The notes beneath the pieces were generated by a model. The model made no database searches. It was not told the DNA's origin and worked only from the letters and a program-made list of their open reading frames with translations. The translations under genes and the position numbers were made by a program. A DNA stretch of 33,405 nucleotides from an uncultured Oscillospiraceae bacterium. Its GTDB lineage: Bacteria; Bacillota; Clostridia; Oscillospirales; Oscillospiraceae. This document shows, piece after piece, positions 16,185-23,656 of the stretch. Location of the stretch: NCBI GenBank assembly GCA_944387035.1, contig CALXDJ010000023.1, forward strand, positions 1 through 33,405. Direction: 5' to 3'. Each line of letters starts with the position of its first letter. Positions within the stretch are counted from its first letter, which is position 1.

Positions 16185-17138
16185 ATGCGGACAAGCTTAC
16201 AGGAGACCCTTCAAAAAACAGGCGTGATGGTGATTGACGGCTCCATGTCCACGGCGCTGGAGCAGCTGGGCTGTGACCTCAACGACAGTTTGTGGACAGC
16301 CAAGGCCCTGGATCAGCAGCCGGAACTGGTGCGGCAGGTCCATGAGAATTACTTCATCGCTGGTGCGGACTGCGGCATCACCTGCAGTTATCAGGCCACG
16401 ATCCCCGGCCTGATGGCCAAGGGACACACTTTGGCGGAGGCAGAGAACCTCATTACCCGGTCTGTGGAGCTGTTTCTGGAGGCCCGGGAGCTCTGGTGGC
16501 AGCGTTCCGGCCGGGCGGAAGGCCGGGCTTGGCCCCTGTGCCTGGGCGCGGTGGGACCTTACGGGGCGTATCTGGCGGACGGGTCCGAATACCGGGGCAA
16601 CTACGGCGTCAGTGAGGATGTCCTCCGGGACTTCCACCGCCGCCGGATGGAGCTTCTCTGGCAGGCCGGCGCGGATCTGCTGCTGATCGAGACGCAGCCC
16701 TCCCTGTCGGAGGCCAAGGTGGAGCTGTCCATTGCCGAGGAACTGGGCGCGGAGGCCTGGGTCAGCTTTTCCTGCCGGGACGGCAGCCGCATCCAGGAAG
16801 GAGATCGAATTCGCGACTGCGCGGCGGAGCTGGAGCAAACCTATCCCCGCCTGCGGATGGTGGGCGTCAACTGCACACCGCCCCAGTTTGTGGAGCACCT
16901 GATCGGAGAAATCAAAGCGGGCTGCCATCTTCCGGTGGCGGTCTATCCCAACAGCGGAGAGACCTATGATCCGGGCACCAAGACCTGGCACGGCAGCCGG
17001 GACGGTCTGGCCTTCGGCGATTACGCCCGCCGCTGGATGCGGGCCGGAGCCAACGCCGTGGGCGGCTGCTGCCGGACGGTGGACAGCCATGTGCGGGAAG
17101 TGGTCCGGGCACGGGAACTGTTTGAGAAACTGGGATAA
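16185..17138 (+). CDS. mmuM: Homocysteine S-methyltransferase
   Basis: This 317-residue enzyme transfers a methyl group, typically from S-methylmethionine, to homocysteine to make methionine in the cytosol. The MmuM family pattern is complete: DGSMSTALEQLG near the start, LGAVGPYGAYLADGSEY in the middle, and the zinc ligands C230 (VGVNC) and C295/C296 (GGCCRT). AAGGAGG inside the end of the symporter gene lies 9 bases before the ATG, and only one base separates the two genes, so they are translationally linked. The symporter probably supplies a methyl donor or acceptor. A long hairpin terminator follows. The gene symbol is by family resemblance. Confidence 0.88.
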   Translation: MRTSLQETLQKTGVMVIDGSMSTALEQLGCDLNDSLWTAKALDQQPELVRQVHENYFIAGADCGITCSYQATIPGLMAKGHTLAEAENLITRSVELFLEARELWWQRSGRAEGRAWPLCLGAVGPYGAYLADGSEYRGNYGVSEDVLRDFHRRRMELLWQAGADLLLIETQPSLSEAKVELSIAEELGAEAWVSFSCRDGSRIQEGDRIRDCAAELEQTYPRLRMVGVNCTPPQFVEHLIGEIKAGCHLPVAVYPNSGETYDPGTKTWHGSRDGLAFGDYARRWMRAGANAVGGCCRTVDSHVREVVRARELFEKLG

Positions 17139-17218
17139 CGCCGGTCTGCGGAGAAAACCGGGTACGGTTCCCGGATCCGGGGAGGAAATGCCCCCCCTTT
17201 TTGCAGCTGCGCGCAAAA

Positions 17219-17265
17219 AAGAACAAAACACCGGCTGGCATTGCGCCAGCCGGTGTTTTGTTCTT
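17219..17265. terminator. Strong bidirectional terminator
   Basis: A perfect 21-base-pair stem with a five-base loop runs from AAGAACAAAACACC to GGTGTTTTGTTCTT, with A/T-rich outer ends. It lies between convergent genes (S-methyltransferase on plus, FtsH on minus) and can end both transcripts. A smaller TTTTTGC/GCAAAAA stem is directly adjacent at 17198-17219. Confidence 0.8.
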
Positions 17266-17344
17266 GGTCAGGGTTTTGAACGGGAAACTCATGGAGCATC
17301 AGATGGAACCCCCATGCCGGGGGAACCAGGAAGCGCTGGGGCAC

Positions 17345-19162
17345 TTACCGGTTCAGAATTTCCATGAATTCCTCGCCGGTGATGGTTTCCTGCTCATAGA
17401 GGTACTTGGCCAGCTCATCCAGCTTTTCCCGGTTTTCCTGCAGGATGGCGGTGGCTTTGGCATGTTCCCGCTTGACCAGTGCGACCACCTGGCGGTCGAC
17501 TTCCGTTTGGGTCTCCATGGAACAGGTCAGGGAGCTGTCTCCGCCCAGATATTGATTGGTCACGGATTCCAGGGCCACCATATCAAAGTCCGGGCTCATG
17601 CCGTAGCGGGTGATCATAGCACGGGCCAGCTTTGTGGCCTGCTCAATATCGTTGGAAGCGCCTGTGGAGGAGGTACCGAATACCACTTCCTCAGCCGCGC
17701 GGCCGCCGGTATAGGTGGCAATCTTATTTTCCAGCTCTTCCTGGGTCAACAGATAGTGGTTGCCCTCTTCCACCTGCATGGTGTAGCCAAGGGCGCCGGA
17801 GGTGCGGGGAATGATGGTGATTTTTTGCACCGGAGCAGAATGGTTCTGCAGGGCCGCCACCAGAGCATGGCCGATCTCATGATAGGAAACAGTCCACTTT
17901 TCCCGATCTGTGAGGATGGCGTTCTTCTTCTGATAGCCGGCAATGACCACCTCAATACTCTCCTCCAGATCCGCCTGTGTGGCATATTTGCGGCCGTTGC
18001 GCACGGCTCGCAGAGCAGCCTCATTGACAATGTTGGCAAGCTCCGCGCCTGAAGCACCGGACGCCATACGGGCGATCTGATGGAAGTCCACCTGATCCGC
18101 TACTTTGATTTTTTTGGCATGGACCTTCAAAATGGCCTCCCGGCCCTGAAGATCCGGCAGTTCCACCGGAACCCGGCGGTCAAACCGGCCGGGGCGGGTC
18201 AGTGCCGGGTCCAGAGATTCAGGCCGGTTGGTGGCCGCCAGAATGATGACGCCGTTGTTGCCTTCAAAGCCGTCCATCTCCGTCAGAAGCTGGTTGAGGG
18301 TCTGCTCCCGCTCGTCGTTGCCGCCCACCTGGCCATCCCGCTTTTTGCCGATAGCGTCGATTTCATCAATGAAGACGATGCAGGGGGCTTTTTCCTTGGC
18401 CTGCTTAAACAGGTCCCGGACCTTGGACGCGCCCATGCCCACAAACATTTCCACGAACTCCGAGCCGGAAATGGAGAAGAACGGAACGTTGGCCTCGCCG
18501 GCTACGGCTTTGGCCAGCATGGTTTTGCCGGTGCCCGGAGGGCCCACCAGCAAAATGCCCTTGGGCATGGAGGCGCCGATTTCCCGATACTGGGAGGGAT
18601 CGTGGAGATAGTTTACGATCTCCTGCAGGCTCTCCTTGGCCTCGTCTTCCCCGGCAACGTCGGAAAATTTGATGCCTTCCGAGGATTTGACGTAGATCTT
18701 GGCATTGGATTTCCCAAATCCAAAGGACATGGCATTGGCGCCGCCGGCCCGGTCCATCATTTTTTTGGACATGAACTGCCCGATGGCAATGAAGATCAAC
18801 AAAGGCAAAATCCACGTCAGCAAAAAGCTCAGCATGGGAGATTCCTGCTGAATTTCCTGCCCGTAAAACGGGATGCCGGCGTCATGAAGACGGGCCGTCA
18901 GATCCGGATCGTCCACCATGGCGGTTTTATAGACGGTGGTCTCCTCCTGGTCTGTAAAGAGAATGAGATTTTCCTGCTCCTGAATTTCTACCCGGCCTAC
19001 CTGACCGTCTTCCGTCATGGACATGAAGGTGCCGTAGTCCACCTCCACCACCTGCCACTGGGAGAGCTTGGGCAGGGCCAGGAGGTTAAACAGCAGCAAA
19101 ATCAGCACAATCACGCCATAGTAGTAGATTAAGGGCCGCTTTGGCCGTTTGACTTCATTCAT
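17345..19162 (-). CDS. ftsH: ATP-dependent zinc metalloprotease FtsH
   Basis: FtsH is a membrane-bound hexameric AAA+ protease that pulls out and degrades membrane and short-lived proteins. From ATG 19162 it has 605 residues: helix 1 (about 11-30), a small extracytoplasmic domain, helix 2 (about 111-130), an AAA+ domain with Walker A GPPGTGKT (207-214), Walker [10 protein letters not shown] (261-269), pore motif FVEMFVG and the second region of homology ([20 protein letters not shown]), then the peptidase HEIGH (428-432). AGGGG lies 9 bases before the start. The ATG overlaps the end of the upstream coiled-coil gene by eight bases. Being next to a helical protein rather than tilS-hpt suggests a second, non-core FtsH copy, though that cannot be tested here. 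Confidence 0.95.
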   Translation of the reverse strand: MNEVKRPKRPLIYYYGVIVLILLLFNLLALPKLSQWQVVEVDYGTFMSMTEDGQVGRVEIQEQENLILFTDQEETTVYKTAMVDDPDLTARLHDAGIPFYGQEIQQESPMLSFLLTWILPLLIFIAIGQFMSKKMMDRAGGANAMSFGFGKSNAKIYVKSSEGIKFSDVAGEDEAKESLQEIVNYLHDPSQYREIGASMPKGILLVGPPGTGKTMLAKAVAGEANVPFFSISGSEFVEMFVGMGASKVRDLFKQAKEKAPCIVFIDEIDAIGKKRDGQVGGNDEREQTLNQLLTEMDGFEGNNGVIILAATNRPESLDPALTRPGRFDRRVPVELPDLQGREAILKVHAKKIKVADQVDFHQIARMASGASGAELANIVNEAALRAVRNGRKYATQADLEESIEVVIAGYQKKNAILTDREKWTVSYHEIGHALVAALQNHSAPVQKITIIPRTSGALGYTMQVEEGNHYLLTQEELENKIATYTGGRAAEEVVFGTSSTGASNDIEQATKLARAMITRYGMSPDFDMVALESVTNQYLGGDSSLTCSMETQTEVDRQVVALVKREHAKATAILQENREKLDELAKYLYEQETITGEEFMEILNR

Positions 19163-19613
19163 CGTTACTGTCCCCTTCCATTGTGCAGGCATCTGCCTGA
19201 ATTTGAAGCTCTGTGGCGCGGAGCGCGGCCATCAGGGCATGGCGCATGGATTGCGTGGCAAAGTCAACGGCAAACTCGGCGTAAAGCGCCATCGCCTCCG
19301 CGTCATCCTGATAGTGAACGGGAGAGCCGTCAGGGCTCCGCTTGATGATGCCGGTTTGCAGCAGAGTCTGCGTTTGCTGCCCATAGTCCCGCTGAAGCTG
19401 CGCCAACCGGGCCATGGCGGGACTGCGGCAGGAATGGACGGTTTCGTCCAGGAGCAAAGCTCGCTCGCGGCACTCGTCTTCCAGCCGTTCCCGTTCCTGA
19501 TGGAGCTGCTCGCTGGGTTCCTCCTGCAGAAGCCGGATACAGTTTTGCAGACGGCCGTATTCCCGCTCCAGTTCCTGGAGCTTTGCCGTGAACATGCCGT
19601 GTTGGAGTTCCAC
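19155..19613 (-). CDS. Small helical protein coupled to FtsH
   Basis: This protein of about 152 residues was not recognised. I chose GTG 19613 because GGGAGG lies 8 bases upstream; the frame stays open further upstream but runs through the inverted repeat at 19706-19766 and is unlikely to be coding there. The first half is charged and probably coiled coil (LQELEREYGRLQNCIRLLQ, then ERERLEDECRERALLL), and the second half is also helical. No signal peptide or membrane helix is visible. Its stop overlaps the FtsH start (ATGAATGA), so the two are co-translated and the protein may be an FtsH adaptor or regulator. Confidence 0.6.
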   Translation of the reverse strand: MELQHGMFTAKLQELEREYGRLQNCIRLLQEEPSEQLHQERERLEDECRERALLLDETVHSCRSPAMARLAQLQRDYGQQTQTLLQTGIIKRSPDGSPVHYQDDAEAMALYAEFAVDFATQSMRHALMAALRATELQIQADACTMEGDSNDE

Positions 19614-19657
19614 AGATGCCACCTCCCTTTTCTGCTGTGGAAACACGATTCTTGTTT

Positions 19658-19667
19658 TGTTATAACA
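19658..19667 (-). promoter_or_regulatory. Possible extended -10 promoter before the FtsH operon
   Basis: The minus strand reads TGTTATAACA, itself a palindrome, giving an extended TG-N-TATAAC -10 box about 45 bases before the GTG at 19613. No -35 is obvious. Confidence 0.3.
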
Positions 19668-19705
19668 GGACCGGCAAAAGCACGCTACTTCCAATTTCCG
19701 GCTTA

Positions 19706-19766
19706 TGTCCAGACAAAATGCCCGAAGTGTCAATCTTTTTGACACTTCGGGCATTTTGTCTGGACA
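19706..19766. repeat. Perfect 28-bp inverted repeat with 5-base loop
   Basis: The left arm (19706-19733, TGTCCAGACAAAATGCCC...) is an exact reverse complement of the right arm (19739-19766), with loop TCTTT. It lies between the TetR stop and the FtsH operon. It would form a very stable RNA hairpin from either strand. There is no T-run after it, so it is unusual for an intrinsic terminator and could be a small mobile hairpin. Each arm has TTGACA at its inner end. Confidence 0.85.
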
Positions 19767-19854
19767 GTTCTTCAAGATTATCAGTGTTGAAATACCGCTG
19801 AATTTGCTAGGGTAAGAGACGGCAGCCAGGGCTCTGGACATGCCGCGGGGCATG

Positions 19855-20403
19855 CTACGCCGGATCTGTAAAGCAAAATGTAATCTCGCCGGTCAGCAGA
19901 CGGCACATCTGATTGGCCAGGGCATCCACATCCGGCGTTTTTTGACTCAAGCTTGTCAGCAGAATGCCCACCAGGCCGCAGGAGCAAAAGGAGAGTACGG
20001 TTTCCAGATCCTCCTGGGAACAAGAGATGCGGGATCCCTTGCTTCGGTGGAGCGCTTGCAGATAGGTGCGGATTGCCTTGAGAAACAAGCGCTCCATTTC
20101 GCTGCGCCGCTGAGATGCCATCAGCTGCTGGATCAATACCCTGTGTTCAAAAGTTTCATAAATGAGGCCCCGGATAGCCTCTTTATAGGAAGGCGCCTCC
20201 AGACTGCGTTCAATGGACTGCTTCAGGGACTGATTTTGGCACCACTCCACCACATCCATAATATCCTGAAAGTGATAGTAAAAAGACTGACGGCTGATGT
20301 TGCAGGTGTCCACCAGTTCCTTGACTGTAATTTTATCCAAAGACTTATGTTTGAGAAGTTCGTACAGGGTCTGCGCAATCTTTGCTTTCATATCAACTGG
20401 CAT
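19855..20403 (-). CDS. TetR/AcrR-family transcriptional regulator
   Basis: This 182-residue regulator has an N-terminal TetR helix-turn-helix (KIAQTLYELLKHKSLDKITVKELVDTCNISRQSFYYHFQ, about residues 7-46), with the YYHF motif that ends the recognition helix. The C-terminal helical domain is of the TetR_C_8/DhaS-like type (about 60-180), and its ligand is not predictable. I chose ATG 20403 because AGAGGA lies 7 bases upstream; the longer open frame is not conserved. A CGCAATTGCG palindrome lies 17 bases before the start and suggests autoregulation. The divergent glycosyltransferase gene is a possible target. Confidence 0.88.
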   Translation of the reverse strand: MPVDMKAKIAQTLYELLKHKSLDKITVKELVDTCNISRQSFYYHFQDIMDVVEWCQNQSLKQSIERSLEAPSYKEAIRGLIYETFEHRVLIQQLMASQRRSEMERLFLKAIRTYLQALHRSKGSRISCSQEDLETVLSFCSCGLVGILLTSLSQKTPDVDALANQMCRLLTGEITFCFTDPA

Positions 20404-20419
20404 GGCAAGTTCCTCTCGT

Positions 20420-20429
20420 CGCAATTGCG
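20420..20429. promoter_or_regulatory. Palindromic operator candidate for TetR regulator
   Basis: CGCAATTGCG is a perfect ten-base palindrome directly upstream of the TetR ribosome site. Its position fits an autoregulatory operator; the flanks do not extend the symmetry. The remaining 20430-20749 stretch holds a short hairpin, listed separately, and no convincing gene. Confidence 0.35.
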
Positions 20430-20663
20430 TGGAAATGGAGCGGTTTTTTGTGTTTAGTGTAACAGAAATGCCCGCCAATGTCCAGAATGGGGCTGATTGC
20501 AGTCCGGCAGAAAGCACCTGCGCGGGATGAAGGAGGACAACCGCGGATGCGGCGGATGATATGGGCTGATTCCGGGAATCCTGCTGACGGCTGCGGGAGA
20601 ATATGCCATGTTCCGGCGTGGCGGCAGGATTCGGCATAACCTTCCGGCAGCGTCCGGGAAATG

Positions 20664-20688
20664 GCCTGCACTGCTGCGCAGTGCAGGC
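20664..20688 (+). promoter_or_regulatory. Hairpin in the glycosyltransferase leader
   Basis: GCCTGCACTG and CAGTGCAGGC form a perfect ten-base-pair stem with loop CTGCG, about 60 bases before the glycosyltransferase start. There is no T-run. It could be a leader structure or a protein-binding palindrome. Confidence 0.4.
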
Positions 20689-20749
20689 GGAACGGAGAGC
20701 GGAGCGGTATGTTCTTCCGATTCCAATCATGGAAAGTGAGGCGCACATT

Positions 20750-21586
20750 GTGGATGCGATTTCGATTTTGGTATCTCTGGATCAGGCATATCTGCCGCAG
20801 CTGCAGGTTTTGCTGACGTCCATCTTTTGCAATAATCCCGGAGAGCGGTTCAACGTGTATCTGCTCCACAGCGGGATTTCAGACCAGGACCTGGCTCCGG
20901 TGGCGGAGCAGTGCCGCCGGATGCAGGATTCCTTTTGCCCCATTCGGGTACAGGAGGATCTGTTTGCCGGAGCCCCCACGACCAGGCAATATCCCCGGGA
21001 GATGTACTACCGGCTGCTGGCGGGACAGCTTCTGCCCGGAGAGGTGAAGCGCGTGATTTATCTGGATCCGGACATTCTGGTGCTCAATCCGCTGCGCCCA
21101 CTGTGGGAACTGGAGCTGGGCGGAAATTTGTTTGCTGCGGCGGCGCATACGGGAAAAACGGAGCTGGCCAATAATGTGAATCGTCTGCGCCTGGGAACGC
21201 GTCATGACTACTATAACTCCGGCGTTTTGCTGATGGATCTGGAGGCCTGCCGGGCCCGTGTGGTTCCCGAAATTTTATTTCGCTATGTGCGGGAGCATGG
21301 AAAGGAAATGCTGCTTCCCGATCAGGACCTGCTCAACGTGCTCTATGGAGAGGAGATTTTGCCGCTTCAGGATGTGGTGTGGAACTATGATGCCAGGAAT
21401 TACAACACTTACCGAATGGCCAGTTCCGGCTTGTGCGATACGGACTGGGTGATGCGCCACACGGCTGTTTTGCACTTTTGCGGCAAAGCCAAACCCTGGA
21501 AACCGGGGTATCTGTATCGTTTCGGCGTACTGTACCTGCATTATGCCCAGATTACCCGGCGGCTCTTTTCCGCAAGGGAAGCATAA
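20750..21586 (+). CDS. Glycosyltransferase family 8
   Basis: This protein of about 278 residues transfers a sugar from a nucleotide sugar, with retention, onto a glycan or lipid acceptor in the cytosol. The GT8 fold is clear: ISILVSLDQAYLPQLQVLLTS at the start, the metal-binding DxD as YLDPDILVLNPL, YYNSGVLLMDL, DQDLLNVL, and a C-terminal HFCGKAKPW. I prefer GTG 20750 because GAGG lies 8 bases upstream and the domain begins there; ATG 20729 in the same frame has no ribosome site. It lies divergent from a TetR regulator. Such enzymes often act on lipopolysaccharide-like or surface glycans, but the acceptor here is unknown. Confidence 0.85.
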   Translation: MDAISILVSLDQAYLPQLQVLLTSIFCNNPGERFNVYLLHSGISDQDLAPVAEQCRRMQDSFCPIRVQEDLFAGAPTTRQYPREMYYRLLAGQLLPGEVKRVIYLDPDILVLNPLRPLWELELGGNLFAAAAHTGKTELANNVNRLRLGTRHDYYNSGVLLMDLEACRARVVPEILFRYVREHGKEMLLPDQDLLNVLYGEEILPLQDVVWNYDARNYNTYRMASSGLCDTDWVMRHTAVLHFCGKAKPWKPGYLYRFGVLYLHYAQITRRLFSAREA

Positions 21587-21644
21587 CTGCGCGAACGCAT
21601 ACGGTCTCCTGATGGAACCATCCGCCCGCGAAAAACGAAACACG

Positions 21645-21678
21645 AAGGCGAGAGCGGCCGGGCGGCTGCTCCCGCCTT
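21645..21678 (+). terminator. Imperfect hairpin after glycosyltransferase
   Basis: AAGGCG-A-GAGCGGCC pairs with GGCTGCTC-C-CGCCTT with one mismatch and one G-T pair, followed only by a short T stretch. It is a likely but weak terminator between the glycosyltransferase and the sigma factor operon. Confidence 0.45.
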
Positions 21679-21735
21679 TCATGCTGCTTTCCGGTTTTAT
21701 ATTTTTATAGCCTGGGGTGAGACGGGATTGTGCGC

Positions 21736-21762
21736 TGAAACGTTATACTCTTGAATCCGTGA
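21736..21762 (+). promoter_or_regulatory. ECF-sigma-type promoter of the sigma operon
   Basis: TGAAAC (21736-21741), a 16-base spacer and CGTGA (21758-21762) match the GAAAC/CGT layout used by SigW-like ECF sigma factors. It lies about 28 bases before the sigma-factor start, so self-activation is likely. A TATACT inside the spacer has no good -35. Confidence 0.55.
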
Positions 21763-21789
21763 GGATATACAGACGGGGAGGCGGTTGGG

Positions 21790-22317
21790 TTGTTCACAGT
21801 ATATCTTGCCATGCTCAGCAGCGAGGAGGACCGGGAACGGTTTACGCTGCTTTATGAAGCCCATGAAAAACGGCTCTATGCGGTGGCACTGAAAATTTTG
21901 GGAAATCCCACCCGGGCAGAGGATGCTGCCCAGCAGGCCTGGCTTCAGGTACTGCGCAACTGGGAGCGGGTCAATGCGCTGGACTGGGATGCTGCGGCCC
22001 GGTATCTGGCGGTTGCGGCAAAAAACGCGGCGCTGGATCTGCTGAAAAAGGAAAAATGGACCGCATCCATGCCGGAAGACTGGGACCCGCCTGCGCCGGA
22101 ATCGGGCGCGGGAGAGTACGAACGGCTGGTGGCGCTGATTTTGTCCCTGCCGGAGGATTACCGCAGGGTCCTGGAGCTGAAATTTGTGGAAGAGGAAACC
22201 AACCAGGAGATTGCCCGGCGGCTGGGACTCAAGGAGTCCACGGTTTCCACCAAGGTGCAAAGAGGCCGCAAGCTGCTGCTGGACGTCATGAGGCGGGAGG
22301 GCTACTGCAATGGATGA
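21790..22317 (+). CDS. ECF-type RNA polymerase sigma factor
   Basis: This 175-residue protein is a sigma factor with only regions 2 and 4. Region 2 covers FTLLYEAHEKRLYAVALKILGN and AEDAAQQAWLQVLRNW; region 4 covers LPEDYRRVLELKF, then ETNQEIARRLGLKESTVSTKVQRGRKLL with the helix-turn-helix. The start is TTG 21790, with GGGGAGG 8 bases upstream; ATG 21811 lacks a ribosome site. The stop overlaps the next gene by eight bases, so sigma and anti-sigma are translationally coupled. The upstream TGAAAC-N16-CGTGA promoter suggests self-control. The signal is probably envelope stress, judging from the partner proteins. Confidence 0.92.
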   Translation: MFTVYLAMLSSEEDRERFTLLYEAHEKRLYAVALKILGNPTRAEDAAQQAWLQVLRNWERVNALDWDAAARYLAVAAKNAALDLLKKEKWTASMPEDWDPPAPESGAGEYERLVALILSLPEDYRRVLELKFVEEETNQEIARRLGLKESTVSTKVQRGRKLLLDVMRREGYCNG

Positions 22318-23530
22318 CCGGAATGCTTCCTTTGATACCCTGCTGGGCAGCGCTTTGATGGAGGCCAACTGGAGGGAGTATGGTCCGTTTTGGGCTGAGA
22401 CGGAGAAGCCTCAATTTTCTCCCAAGTATCTGCGCTGGCGGACGCGGCTGCTGGCAGATCCCTTTGCCTGGGCAAAAAAGCAGATGCGCCCATTGTGGAT
22501 GCGGGCCGCCCGAATGGCGGCTTGTCTGCTGCTGGTCTCCGGGCTGGCGCTGGGGTCTTTGATGGCGGTCAGCCCCACGGTCCGGGCGGCGGTATTGAAC
22601 TGGCTGCGGGAGATCAGCGGAAGCCAGATGACCTATTCCACGCAGCAGACGGCAAACACACAAATACTCCCCTCCAACTGGCGCATTACCTGGCTGCCGG
22701 ATGGCTGGGAGCTGGAGAACATGACCACCATCACCCAGAGGTACGAGGGACCAGCCAGGCAGGGAACCTTGACCTATGCCTGCTATCCCGCCGGGGATTC
22801 GGAAATGACCACCAATGTGGACGATACGGCTGATGTGGACACTGTGCGGCAGACTATCACGGTGCAGGGGTGTCAGGCCGACTATTATGAGTCCGAAAAA
22901 TACCGGGTGCTGTTGTGGGAAAATGAGGAGGGATTCCTTTTCATGCTGCGCAGCAGCACGGCATTGGACCAGGAAGCCTTTTTGAAAATTGCACAGAGCA
23001 TTACCTACTGCGCCGGACCGGACATTGCGTATGAAATGGGCTGGGTTCCTCCCGAATATGACGCAATGTACCGTGATGAACTGGTGGGTGCGGCGCAGGA
23101 AGAGTGGACGTTTAACCAGGTCAGCCTGATCTGGCAATATGTCGTGGATCCCATCTGCCCCCTGGCGTTGCCGGAGGGGGAACCGGAAGAGATTTTGCTG
23201 GATGGGCTTACCCTGCATTACTGGGCGGCAGAAGAAGCGTTTGAAGCGCCGGATTCCGCCACGACCACGGTCAATGGCCAGCCGGTGGAGCACAGCGGCT
23301 CCTCCATTTCGGTGGGCGGTGTGACCATCACCATCAGCGGAAGTCCGGAGGATGAACAGATCGGCACGCTGGCCTGGACCGATCCGGACACCAATACCAG
23401 TTTCATGCTGGAAGGCGCGCTGGGACGCGAAGATTTGCTGCATATGGCCCAGAGTGTTGTGCAGACGGCCCCGGAGCCCTCTCCCCCGGCCCATAATGCC
23501 ACGATGATGGAGGGAACGGCCGGCGGCTGA
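22310..23530 (+). CDS. Membrane anti-sigma protein with tandem DUF4367-like domains
   Basis: This 406-residue protein probably holds the sigma factor inactive at the membrane until a signal arrives. The N-terminus (1-65) is cytoplasmic and replaces a usual anti-sigma domain; one membrane helix lies at about 68-88. Outside, a first DUF4367-like domain (TWLPDGWELENMTTITQRY ... FLKIAQSI) is followed by a second (GWVPPEYDAMYRDELVG ... LAWTDPDTNTSFMLEGALGREDLLHMAQSV). The ATG overlaps the sigma-factor stop by eight bases. The same two-domain outline appears in the secreted protein encoded next. The anti-sigma role rests on gene order and topology, since no classic zinc anti-sigma motif was seen. 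Confidence 0.82.
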   Translation: MDDRNASFDTLLGSALMEANWREYGPFWAETEKPQFSPKYLRWRTRLLADPFAWAKKQMRPLWMRAARMAACLLLVSGLALGSLMAVSPTVRAAVLNWLREISGSQMTYSTQQTANTQILPSNWRITWLPDGWELENMTTITQRYEGPARQGTLTYACYPAGDSEMTTNVDDTADVDTVRQTITVQGCQADYYESEKYRVLLWENEEGFLFMLRSSTALDQEAFLKIAQSITYCAGPDIAYEMGWVPPEYDAMYRDELVGAAQEEWTFNQVSLIWQYVVDPICPLALPEGEPEEILLDGLTLHYWAAEEAFEAPDSATTTVNGQPVEHSGSSISVGGVTITISGSPEDEQIGTLAWTDPDTNTSFMLEGALGREDLLHMAQSVVQTAPEPSPPAHNATMMEGTAGG

Positions 23531-23581
23531 AACAATTAGAGGTCAAATGCAAAAAATGGGCTTGTGATGAGACAAGTCCCC

Positions 23582-23618
23582 TTCCCCGTTCGTTTCTGGA
23601 ATAGAAACGGACGGGGAA
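23582..23618 (+). promoter_or_regulatory. Stable intergenic hairpin between anti-sigma and secreted paralogue
   Basis: TTCCCCGTTCGTTTCT pairs with AGAAACGGACGGGGAA over 16 base pairs (one T-G), with a five-base loop. There is no T-run, so it is more likely an mRNA processing or stability element, or a partial attenuator, that sets different levels of the two proteins. It lies about 39 bases before the next ATG. Confidence 0.55.
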
Positions 23619-23656
23619 TCTGTTCCCGGTTCCAAAAAACAGAAAGGATGATCGAA

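Noticed and set aside
20547-20639. A 30-codon open frame with AAGGAGG ten bases upstream, before the glycosyltransferase gene.
   Set aside because: The peptide (MRRMIWADSGNPADGCGRI...) is arginine, glycine and cysteine rich with no recognisable pattern, and conservation cannot be tested here; the ribosome-like site alone is not enough.
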